From positions 1 to 9,326 of the forward strand of contig JBPBPY010000137.1 in the NCBI GenBank assembly GCA_050954505.1: DNA of 9,326 nucleotides, read 5' to 3'. This stretch comes from JAQGMO01 sp050954505. GTDB lineage: Bacteria; Pseudomonadota; Gammaproteobacteria; Burkholderiales; Burkholderiaceae_D. The position numbers were made by a program, and so were the translations under genes. Under the pieces are notes generated by a model. The model had not been told where the DNA came from. It was given only the letters and a program-made list of their open reading frames with translations, and ran no database searches. This document shows, in pieces, positions 1 to 5,311 of the stretch. Within the stretch, counting starts at the first letter, position 1. Each line of letters begins with the position of its first letter.

Positions 1-395
1 GCCTGGCAGCGGCCCGTCTGGCAGGGCGCCAGACCAGTGGAGAGCTGGTCCTGCTGGATCGCCCGGTGTTCAAGTACGGTGCACTGGCAATGGGTGTGGG
101 CGAACTGTTTGGCGACAAGATGAAGACCGCCCCTGACCGCACCGTGTTCCTGGGATTGCTGGCACGGGTATTGAGCGCCGGTATTGCCGGCGCTGCGCTA
201 GCACCGGAAGGCGAAGAAAAAATCGGCGCGGCAGTCGCCGTGGCAACTGCAGTGCCACTGGCCTATCTGACGCTGGCTGGCCGCAAGCGCGCCATGGCCA
301 GTATCGGTCAAACGCGTAGCGGCCTGATTGAAGATGCTCTGATCGTTGCCGCCGGTGCAGCCATCGTGGCCTTCGCAACGCGCTCGAAATACTGA
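1..395 (+). CDS. DUF4126-like membrane protein, 5'-truncated
   Basis: This is the C-terminal part of a gene that begins before the window. The reading frame is open from base 3 to the TGA at 393-395, so the GTG at 66 is probably an internal Val codon and not the start. Features recalled from the DUF4126 family are visible: a 'GELFGDKMKTAPDRT' stretch (Gly-Glu-Leu, Asp-Lys, then a Pro-Arg/Thr segment), a Gly/Ala-rich transmembrane segment ('LLARVLSAGIAGAALA'), a second hydrophobic segment, and a conserved Glu-Asp ('LIEDALIVAAGAAIV') opening the last membrane helix. The product should be a small inner-membrane protein of unknown function. The gene ends 29 bp before the DUF2127 gene and probably shares its transcript. 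The family call rests on remembered motifs; membrane character is certain. Confidence 0.75.
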   Translation, partial: LAAARLAGRQTSGELVLLDRPVFKYGALAMGVGELFGDKMKTAPDRTVFLGLLARVLSAGIAGAALAPEGEEKIGAAVAVATAVPLAYLTLAGRKRAMASIGQTRSGLIEDALIVAAGAAIVAFATRSKY

Positions 396-424
396 TTCTG
401 CCATCTCCAGCCACCTGCCAGCAG

Positions 425-961
425 ATGACGACACGCCAGGCAAGCGCTGAACCGGGAAAGCATCCCGATGCCCGGCGCCGTACCTTGCGCCTGATTGCGG
501 CCTTCGAAGCATTCAAGGGCCTGGCGGTATTTGCTGCCAGCATTGGTTTGCTGGGTCTGCTGCACCATGACGGTCGGCGGCTGGCGAGGGAATTGATTGC
601 TCACCTGGGAATGGAGCCGACTGCCCATTACCCGGCAATCCTGTTGCATTTTGCCGATCTCATCGAGAACGCGAACCTGCGCAACCTGGTGGTGCTGGCA
701 TGTGGATATGTCGTCGTGCGCCTGGTTGAGGCAGTCGGACTGTGGCGCAATGCCGCCTGGGCCGAGTGGCTGGGCGCGCTGTCCGGCGCGCTCTACATCC
801 CTTTCGAGATTCGCCATTTGCTGCACAAGCCGTCGCTGGCAGCGGCGGCGGTTTTTGTCAGCAATATCGTGGTAATCGCTTTCCTCGGCTATCAGCTCTG
901 GCGCCGTCGTTCGCATGACGAGACACGTCTGCTGGTCGAGCGCACGGCTTCCACACCTTGA
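425..961 (+). CDS. DUF2127 family membrane protein
   Basis: A 178-residue inner-membrane protein. After a charged 20-residue N-terminus comes the DUF2127-type opening 'LRLIAAFEAFKGLAV' (residues 21-35) leading into the first membrane helix. Then follows a soluble helix with 'HLGMEPTAHYP' (60-70), which matches the 'H-L-x-P-x-x-H-x-P' region I recall for this family. Hydrophobic helices lie at about 88-107, 112-127 and 138-158, and the C-terminus is basic and polar. Biochemical function is unknown for the family. ATG 425 has no convincing Shine-Dalgarno sequence and lies 29 bp after the previous stop, so translation may be coupled. No good alternative start lies nearby, because the conserved region begins soon after it. 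Confidence 0.85.
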   Translation: MTTRQASAEPGKHPDARRRTLRLIAAFEAFKGLAVFAASIGLLGLLHHDGRRLARELIAHLGMEPTAHYPAILLHFADLIENANLRNLVVLACGYVVVRLVEAVGLWRNAAWAEWLGALSGALYIPFEIRHLLHKPSLAAAAVFVSNIVVIAFLGYQLWRRRSHDETRLLVERTASTP

Positions 962-1010
962 TCGTGGCAGGTTCGCCCCTGTGTCGATGAACCGGCGTTC
1001 CGCTTCATGG

Positions 1011-1046
1011 TGACAGCCGGCCTGTCAAACCCGATGTCGGCCTTTT
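1011..1046 (+). terminator. Possible terminator/competing hairpins after the DUF2127 gene
   Basis: Two mutually exclusive stems can form. One is TGACAG-ccggc-CTGTCA (1011-1027, six perfect pairs, five-base loop). The other is GCCGGC (1016-1021) pairing with GTCGGC (1036-1041, one G-U), followed by CTTTT at 1042-1046. The second resembles a weak intrinsic terminator about 50-80 bp after the DUF2127 stop. The U-tract is short, so termination would be partial. Confidence 0.35.
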
Positions 1047-1076
1047 CCAGGTTCCAGGTTCCAGGTTTATTTTTTT
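1045..1076. repeat. Three tandem TTCCAGG heptamers followed by a T-rich tract
   Basis: TTCCAGG occurs three times head to tail at 1045-1051, 1052-1058 and 1059-1065. It is followed by TTTATTTTTTT (1066-1076), and then a near-copy, TTCCAGC, at 1075-1081. The array is intergenic, just upstream of the promoter-like elements of the DUF1232 gene. It may come from replication slippage; a regulatory role is unproven. Confidence 0.8.
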
Positions 1077-1083
1077 CCAGCCC

Positions 1084-1113
1084 TTGTGTCTGGCCATTTC
1101 GCAAAAACATACT
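1084..1113 (+). promoter_or_regulatory. Possible sigma-70 promoter for the DUF1232 gene
   Basis: TTGTGT (1084-1089) and CATACT (1108-1113) are separated by 18 bp. They match the -35 consensus at 3 of 6 and the -10 consensus at 4 of 6 positions. Transcription would begin near 1120, about 25 bases before the start codon. The T-rich tract just upstream could act as an UP-like element. It is a weak match found by eye. Confidence 0.3.
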
Positions 1114-1143
1114 TTCCTCCAGGCGCTTGATCGACAGGGAGAC

Positions 1144-1422
1144 ATGATGAAAAAACTGTTTTTGGTGATGTGGCGCATGAGCCGGGTCGACTTGCGGTTG
1201 CTCTGGTTTGCCTTGAAACATGATGACCGGCCAGGCTGGTTGCTGCCCGCCATCCTCGTACTCCTGATGTATGCACTGGCGCCATTCAACCTGGCCATTC
1301 CGGTGCTGGGACTGGTTGACGACATGGTCCTGGTTCCACTGGTGCTGCATGGACTGCTCAAGCTGCTGCCGGCTCAGCTGTTGCATGGATTTACCCGCAG
1401 CCGTTCCCTGCACCGCGCATGA
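1144..1422 (+). CDS. DUF1232 (YkvA-like) small membrane protein
   Basis: A 92-residue protein of the DUF1232/YkvA type. The hallmark is the segment at residues 46-63, 'APFNLAIPVLGLVDDMVL', corresponding to the family pattern sP-(I/F)-D-x-IP-x(n)-G-x-x-DD. The usual Asp after Pro-Ile is Asn here, while Gly56 and the Asp59-Asp60 pair are kept. One hydrophobic hairpin (about 32-52 and 60-80) suggests membrane insertion. Function is unknown. The frame is open back to an ATG at 1084, but the ribosome-binding site AGGGAG at 1136-1141 places the start at 1144 or, with better spacing, the next codon at 1147 (Met-Met). The gene is separated from its neighbours by 182 and 83 bp, so it may be transcribed on its own. 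Confidence 0.85.
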   Translation: MMKKLFLVMWRMSRVDLRLLWFALKHDDRPGWLLPAILVLLMYALAPFNLAIPVLGLVDDMVLVPLVLHGLLKLLPAQLLHGFTRSRSLHRA

Positions 1423-1505
1423 CGGCTCCCCCAGGCAGGGACTGGCGAGCCCTTGCCCAAAACTGGTAAGCTGAGCTTCATCGTCAACAATAAAAAGCCA
1501 TTCGA

Positions 1506-2714
1506 ATGGACTCCCTTGCGTCCCGCGGCGCGCCACACGCGCTGGCAATGCGCCAGCCTGTCATGCTGGCGCTGCTGTTGTCGCTCGGTGCCGCCGTCTC
1601 GCTGGGGCTGGCACGCTTTTCCTATGCCTTGTTGCTGCCGCCCATGCGCGCCGACCTGGGGTGGAGCTATTTTCTTTCCGGCTTGATGAACACCGGCAAT
1701 GCATTCGGCTATCTGCTCGGCGCATTGCTCACGCCCATGCTGATGCGCCGCTGCCGCATCCAGGTGCCGTTTGTCGGCGGTGCCTTGCTGGCCGCAGGCA
1801 TCATGATGCTGACCGGACTGGTCGTGGATGCCAACCTGCTTTTGCTGCAGCGGGTATTGGCAGGTGTGGCAAGTGCCTTCATTTTCATCGCCGGTGGCCT
1901 GCTTGTCTCGCGCCTGAGCGGATTGCATCCAGCGCGTGCCGGCCTGTTGATCGGCATTTATTATGGCGGCACCGGCCTGGGCATCCTCGTTTCAGCCATG
2001 CTGGTACCGTTTGCCCTTGCAACCGCCAAGGCGCATGGCGCTGGCCATCCCTGGCAGTGGGCCTGGATTGCCCTGGGCGCCGTCTGCCTGCTGGGCGCTG
2101 CAGTCATGCAAGGGGTGGTGGGAAAACTGGACGGGTCGGCGGTGGTTCCGGGCACGCATGGGCAGTTCCGCATCAAGCCGTTCGCCTTCGGCCTGGCCGG
2201 CTACCTGATGTTTGGCGTCGGCTACATCGCCTACATGACATTCGTCATTGCGCTGCTCAAGGAACAAGGCATGGGCGCCGGCACCATTACCTGGTTCTAT
2301 TCGGCCCTTGGCCTGGCCGTGCTGGCGTCGTCGCGAATCTGGGCACGCATGCTCGACCGCTACCGGTCCGGACAGTCGATGGCAATTCTCAACGGCCTGC
2401 TCGGCCTGGCAACCGTCCTGCCGGCCATAACCAGCAACCCGGTGCTGGTGTTTCTGTCGGGGGTCCTGTTTGGCGGCATCTTCCTCTCGGTGGTGGCTTC
2501 GTCGACTGCACTGGTGCGGCACAATTTGCCCGCCCATGCGTGGCCAACCGGAATCAGTGCATTCACCATCGTGTTTGCCCTCGGGCAGATCATCGGTCCC
2601 TCGATCATTGGCTGGATCGCCGACGGTCCTGGCGGCCTGCAGCGCGGCTTGATGTTGTCCGCCGTGGCGCTGTTTGCCGGTGCAGTCCTGGCTTCGCGCC
2701 AGCGGGCCTTGTGA
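1506..2714 (+). CDS. YbfB/YjiJ-family MFS transporter
   Basis: A 402-residue, Ala/Gly/Leu-rich polytopic protein with about 12 hydrophobic helices, the normal size for a major facilitator. The N-terminal block at residues 32-72, with 'GLARFSYALLLPPMRADLGW' followed by a 'GLMNTGNAFGYLLGALL' helix, is the signature I associate with the YbfB/YjiJ subfamily; an Ala-Arg-Phe-x-Tyr motif in TM1 replaces the classical opening. A long central loop (about 195-220) separates the two six-helix halves. The substrate is unknown; members are annotated as secondary transporters, probably exporters. The start is uncertain: ATG 1506 has no clear ribosome-binding site, and the Met at 1548 (residue 15) sits closer to TM1. 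It is followed after 78 bp by a second, unrelated MFS gene on the same strand. Confidence 0.87.
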   Translation: MDSLASRGAPHALAMRQPVMLALLLSLGAAVSLGLARFSYALLLPPMRADLGWSYFLSGLMNTGNAFGYLLGALLTPMLMRRCRIQVPFVGGALLAAGIMMLTGLVVDANLLLLQRVLAGVASAFIFIAGGLLVSRLSGLHPARAGLLIGIYYGGTGLGILVSAMLVPFALATAKAHGAGHPWQWAWIALGAVCLLGAAVMQGVVGKLDGSAVVPGTHGQFRIKPFAFGLAGYLMFGVGYIAYMTFVIALLKEQGMGAGTITWFYSALGLAVLASSRIWARMLDRYRSGQSMAILNGLLGLATVLPAITSNPVLVFLSGVLFGGIFLSVVASSTALVRHNLPAHAWPTGISAFTIVFALGQIIGPSIIGWIADGPGGLQRGLMLSAVALFAGAVLASRQRAL

Positions 2715-2792
2715 GCGGCTCGCCAGCAAGGATGGAAAGGTTCATGGTCTAATCCTGGCATCGCAGCGTTTGCCTGCACAGAAGAGACTCGC

Positions 2793-3989
2793 ATGAAAAC
2801 CATTTCTGCCGAACCCGCCCAGGGCCGCGCTGCGCGGCAGCTCGGTTCGCATGGCTCGCTATGGCTGTTGGCCAGCATCATGGTGGCCTTCCTTGCGGCC
2901 TCCAGCGCGCCATCGCCGCTGTACGCCATCTACCGCCAGGCCTGGGGGTTTTCAGCGCTGATGCTGACCGTGGTGTTTGCCATGTATGCATTCGCCTTGC
3001 TGGCGGCCTTGCTGGTCTGCGGTTCACTGTCCGATTATCGCGGCAGGCGCGAAGTGATCCTGCTAGCGCTGGGGCTGGAAACCGTGGCAATGATCCTGTT
3101 CCTGAACGCCGATTCGGTCGCGGCCCTGATGGGTGCCCGTGCGCTGCAGGGTGTGGCAACCGGCCTGGTGACCAGTGCACTGAGTGCAGCCCTGATCGAT
3201 ATCGACCGCGCCCATGGTGCCCTGGTCAACAGCATGGCACCCATGGCCGGCATGGGTGTCGGTGCCCTGGGTTCCAGCATTCTGGTGCAGTTTGCTCCGG
3301 CGCCCACGCAGCTGGTGTTCGAACTGCTGCTGGTGGTCTTCATCGTCCAGGCTGCCTTGACCTGGTTCCTGCCCGAATCGGTGTCGCGCCGCCCAGGTGT
3401 TTGGCGTTCGCTTCTCCCCAGCATTTCCATTCCCGTTCAGGCACGCAGCACGCTGTGGCAGATCTTGCCGGTGAATACGGCACAGTGGGCGCTGGGCGGC
3501 TTTTCCCTGTCGCTGGGACCGAGCCTGGCGCGCATCGTGGCCAACAACCAGTCACCGCTGGTCGGGGGCGCTGCCATCGCCGCACTGGTATTTACCAGTG
3601 CGGCTGCGATCTACATGGTACGCGGCATGGCCGCGCAGGCGGTACTCAAGGCCGGCAGCGCCGTTCTTGCGCTGGGCATGGCAATCACCCTTGCCGGCAT
3701 CGCTTGCTACAGCGCCCCGGCCTATTTCATCGGCACTGCCATCATGGGAGCAGGATTTGGTGCCGGTTTCAATGGCTCGCTGCGCAGCCTGGTCGGCCTG
3801 GCCAGTGCGCAGCAACGCGGCGGCTTGATGGCCGGCTTTTTTTCCTTGAGCTACCTGGCCTTCAGTGTGCCGGCCATCGCGGCCGGCCTGGCCGTGGGTT
3901 ACTTCGGCCTGCATGCCACTGCTCTGGGATTTTTGACGGGCATCATGGCACTGGTATTGATTGCGCTGGCACTGATGTTCAGGAAATGA
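2793..3989 (+). CDS. MFS transporter (drug/solute type)
   Basis: A 398-residue major facilitator with about 12 hydrophobic helices. Classical motif A between TM2 and TM3 is clear at residues 77-86 ('GSLSDYRGRR', with Asp81, Gly84 and the Arg pair). TM1 carries 'ASSAPSPLYAIYRQAWGF', and TM4-TM5 has 'GARALQGVATGLVTSALSAAL', resembling the RxxQGxxxG pattern of motif B. A loop with 'PESVSRRPG' (about 193-201) marks the middle of the protein. Gly-rich helices ('GAGFGAGFNGSLRSLVG') lie in the C-terminal half. The substrate cannot be read from the sequence; proton-coupled efflux is the usual role of this architecture. The start is supported by GAAGAG at 2781-2786, six bases upstream of the ATG. It may be co-transcribed with the preceding MFS gene, but the two are not obviously recent duplicates. 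Confidence 0.9.
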   Translation: MKTISAEPAQGRAARQLGSHGSLWLLASIMVAFLAASSAPSPLYAIYRQAWGFSALMLTVVFAMYAFALLAALLVCGSLSDYRGRREVILLALGLETVAMILFLNADSVAALMGARALQGVATGLVTSALSAALIDIDRAHGALVNSMAPMAGMGVGALGSSILVQFAPAPTQLVFELLLVVFIVQAALTWFLPESVSRRPGVWRSLLPSISIPVQARSTLWQILPVNTAQWALGGFSLSLGPSLARIVANNQSPLVGGAAIAALVFTSAAAIYMVRGMAAQAVLKAGSAVLALGMAITLAGIACYSAPAYFIGTAIMGAGFGAGFNGSLRSLVGLASAQQRGGLMAGFFSLSYLAFSVPAIAAGLAVGYFGLHATALGFLTGIMALVLIALALMFRK

Positions 3990-4021
3990 CGGCTGCAACG
4001 CGAAGCATTTCAGCGCTCAAG

Positions 4022-4034
4022 TGCCGCTGCGGCA
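4022..4034 (+). terminator. Weak hairpin after the MFS gene
   Basis: TGCCG-ctg-CGGCA forms a five-pair stem with a three-base loop 33 bp after the MFS stop codon. It is followed only by GGTTTGAT, so it is at best a poor intrinsic terminator. Confidence 0.2.
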
Positions 4035-4064
4035 GGTTTGATGGTTCCGGCGCGATCGATCATC

Positions 4065-4096
4065 GTTTGCACGTTTGCACACTTGCACGTTTGCCT
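4065..4096. repeat. Four-unit 8-bp direct repeat upstream of the 88-residue ORF
   Basis: Units in exact 8-bp register are GTTTGCAC (4065-4072), GTTTGCAC (4073-4080), ACTTGCAC (4081-4088) and GTTTGCCT (4089-4096). The array ends where the -35 of the downstream promoter would lie, so it could be a binding array for a regulator or an AT/GC-mixed slippage product. The last unit also forms the left arm of a small inverted repeat, TGCCT (4092-4096) with AGGCA (4106-4110). Confidence 0.85.
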
Positions 4097-4116
4097 GCGC
4101 AAAAAAGGCATCCCGG

Positions 4117-4122
4117 TATACT
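4117..4122 (+). promoter_or_regulatory. -10 element (TATACT) of the 88-residue ORF promoter
   Basis: TATACT matches the -10 consensus at five of six positions and lies 27 bp before the ATG. No good -35 hexamer exists at 16-18 bp; that position falls on the end of the 8-bp repeat array. This is the pattern expected of an activator-dependent promoter, but this is inferred. Confidence 0.4.
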
Positions 4123-4149
4123 GCCTGGTTTTATCAGCGAGGGCTTGCC

Positions 4150-4416
4150 ATGGGAGTACTTCAGATCCATCGTCCGGACGGCAAAGCCGTGTTTCTCCAG
4201 GCCGGGTGCATCGAAAGCTTCGTTTCCAACCCACTCAATGCCGCGCATTGCGACATCACCATGTCGTCGCAAAGCATCTTCCAGTGTACGGAGCCCGCCA
4301 GCGTGGTGGCACGTTTGATTGAAATCTCGTCCAAGCCCGGCTATGCGTATGCGGAAAAATTGATCGGCACGACTGAATGGGTGTGCGAGAACCGCCAGTT
4401 CGAAACAAATCCCTGA
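4150..4416 (+). CDS. Hypothetical 88-residue protein
   Basis: I do not recognise this family. The frame is open back to 4075, but GAGGG at 4139-4143, six bases before ATG 4150, and the promoter-like TATACT at 4117 point to the start used here. The product begins 'MGVLQIHRPDGKAVFLQAGC' and is soluble, with no signal peptide or membrane helix. It contains four Cys (residues 19, 34, 46 and near 79), a predicted beta-rich first half, and an amphipathic helix around 'PASVVARLIEISSKPG'. The Cys spacing is not a known metal-binding motif. It is the last gene of the rightward block and faces the DUF3617 gene tail to tail. It is probably a real gene, given the ribosome-binding site and promoter, but its function is unknown. 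Confidence 0.65.
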   Translation: MGVLQIHRPDGKAVFLQAGCIESFVSNPLNAAHCDITMSSQSIFQCTEPASVVARLIEISSKPGYAYAEKLIGTTEWVCENRQFETNP

Positions 4417-4548
4417 GCGCATGCATCGCGCCTGATGAGGTGCTGGAACAGGCGCTCGCATGCGCCCGATTGCCGGAGCGCGTACGCGGGATAAAGGTTC
4501 TGGCGGTTGCTGGTGTGTTTGGCAACACCGGATCAGGCAAGCAATGAT

Positions 4549-4566
4549 GCCATTGCCGGCAATGGC
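4549..4566. terminator. 18-bp perfect palindrome between convergent genes (possible bidirectional terminator)
   Basis: GCCATTGCCGGCAATGGC is perfectly self-complementary and lies 20 bases past the end of the leftward DUF3617 gene and 133 bases past the rightward 88-residue gene. As RNA it would form a 7-pair stem with a tight GCCG-type loop on either strand. It is followed by GTTTGC on the + strand and ATCATTGC on the - strand, so the U-tracts are poor. The position suits termination of both convergent transcripts. Confidence 0.45.
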
Positions 4567-4585
4567 GTTTGCATTGTGCCGGTTC

Positions 4586-5083
4586 CTAACGTTTTGCCAC
4601 GCACGATGCAGTGGCTGCGCCGTGATAGGTAATGTTGGTAACGATATTGCCCGTCTTTACCGTCCAGTTATTGTTGCCGACACGTTTGAATTCGGTTGTC
4701 AATGCGACGGCAGGAATGCTGACGGACTGTCCTGCCACGTTGATGGTCTGCGGTTTGCAGCGCATCGACGCCACGCCCAATGCGGACGTGTTGGTGGTCA
4801 AAGTGGTTGGGCAGCTGCGGTCTTCTTCGCCGGTTTTTTCATTCCACATGAATGGATTGTCCAGGCTCTTCAAGACTTCTTCCTTGGTTGCACAAGCGGT
4901 TTTCTTGTTGGAAGGGAAGGGCTTGCCGTCCGGATAAACGCCTGAGGTGGACGTGGTCCACATGCCGGTTTGTGCCGCTTCCTGTACCACGACAAGGTCG
5001 GAAAATTTCGCCGCATGGGAAAGCGCGGGCCAGGCCAGGGCGGCCATGGTCAGCAAGGCAGGAATGGATTTTTTGTTCAGCAT
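4586..5083 (-). CDS. Secreted DUF3617 family protein
   Basis: A 165-residue exported protein. Residues 1-24 form a Sec signal peptide (Lys-Lys, hydrophobic core 'IPALLTMAALAWPAL', cleavage likely after Ser-His-Ala). The mature part shows the DUF3617 pattern: a Gly-x-Trp opening strand ('TGMWTTSTSG', residues 39-48), then four Cys (64, 91, 109, 161) in the family-like contexts 'ACATKEEV', 'RSCPTTL', 'MRCKPQ' and a C-terminal Cys. These probably form two periplasmic disulfides. Function is unknown for the family, which is a small beta-rich periplasmic protein widespread in Proteobacteria. The frame is open to 5122, but AAAGGA (minus strand, over 5088-5093) four bases before the ATG at 5083, together with the signal peptide, fixes the start. 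It lies 228 bp downstream of the AAA+ gene and probably has its own promoter. Confidence 0.85.
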   Translation of the reverse strand: MLNKKSIPALLTMAALAWPALSHAAKFSDLVVVQEAAQTGMWTTSTSGVYPDGKPFPSNKKTACATKEEVLKSLDNPFMWNEKTGEEDRSCPTTLTTNTSALGVASMRCKPQTINVAGQSVSIPAVALTTEFKRVGNNNWTVKTGNIVTNITYHGAATASCVAKR

Positions 5084-5173
5084 GTCGTCCTTTGGATGGG
5101 TGATCTGTGCAGGCGCCGTCAATGCGGGCGCACATTGTTTTAATCAGCTGCCGTGATCCCGTCGAAGGCGATA

Positions 5174-5187
5174 CGGCAGATCTGCCG
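5174..5187. promoter_or_regulatory. 14-bp perfect palindrome upstream of the DUF3617 gene (possible operator)
   Basis: CGGCAGATCTGCCG is a perfect palindrome about 90 bp upstream of the DUF3617 start codon. It is just downstream of a TACAAT -10-like element on the minus strand. Its size and symmetry suit a dimeric repressor, but the same sequence could be an RNA stem in the leader. Its right half overlaps the arm of a second inverted repeat, at 5183-5211. Confidence 0.35.
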
Positions 5188-5211
5188 GCGCGGCAAGCGC
5201 GCGAGCCGGCA
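5183..5211. repeat. Inverted repeat TGCCGGC/GCCGGCA
   Basis: TGCCGGC (5183-5189) and GCCGGCA (5205-5211) are perfect inverted repeats around a GC-rich 15-base spacer. The left arm shares five bases with the 14-bp palindrome beside it, so the two folds exclude each other. There is no U-tract, so it is not a standard terminator of the AAA+ gene. Confidence 0.5.
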
Positions 5212-5216
5212 TTGTA
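5211..5216 (-). promoter_or_regulatory. Possible -10 element for the DUF3617 gene
   Basis: Read on the minus strand this is TACAAT, five of six matches to the -10 consensus, within a short AT-rich stretch (TTTTACAATG). No good -35 lies 16-18 bp upstream. The implied leader is about 120 bases and would contain both inverted repeats just downstream. Confidence 0.3.
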
Positions 5217-5311
5217 AAACGTTTTCCCCAATCCAGTCCTTCTCAAGCCACGCTGCGGTTTCCTTTCAACGCCGTGCTGCCTGACGGTGCGCCAGACCCC
5301 GTGGTTTTCGC

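Noticed and set aside
66..395. GTG 66 as the true start of the first gene
   Set aside because: The frame is open to the window edge and the upstream residues continue plausibly; no ribosome-binding site precedes the GTG.
1661..2752. 363-codon rightward frame inside the first MFS gene
   Set aside because: Low-complexity Arg/Gly/His/Cys-rich translation in the +2 phase of a recognisable YbfB-type transporter.
4065..4096. CRISPR array or replication iterons
   Set aside because: 8-bp units without spacers cannot be CRISPR; no DnaA boxes, replication gene or AT-rich melting region lies nearby.
2861..4318. 485-codon rightward open frame overlapping the second MFS gene
   Set aside because: It is a GC-rich shadow frame: His/Arg/Gly-rich, without domains, and it spans the MFS gene plus the following gap. 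The MFS frame has clear family motifs and a ribosome-binding site.
4460..4945. 161-codon + strand Cys-rich frame opposite the DUF3617 gene
   Set aside because: Antisense of a gene with a signal peptide, conserved Cys and good ribosome-binding site; the Cys richness comes from complementary codons.
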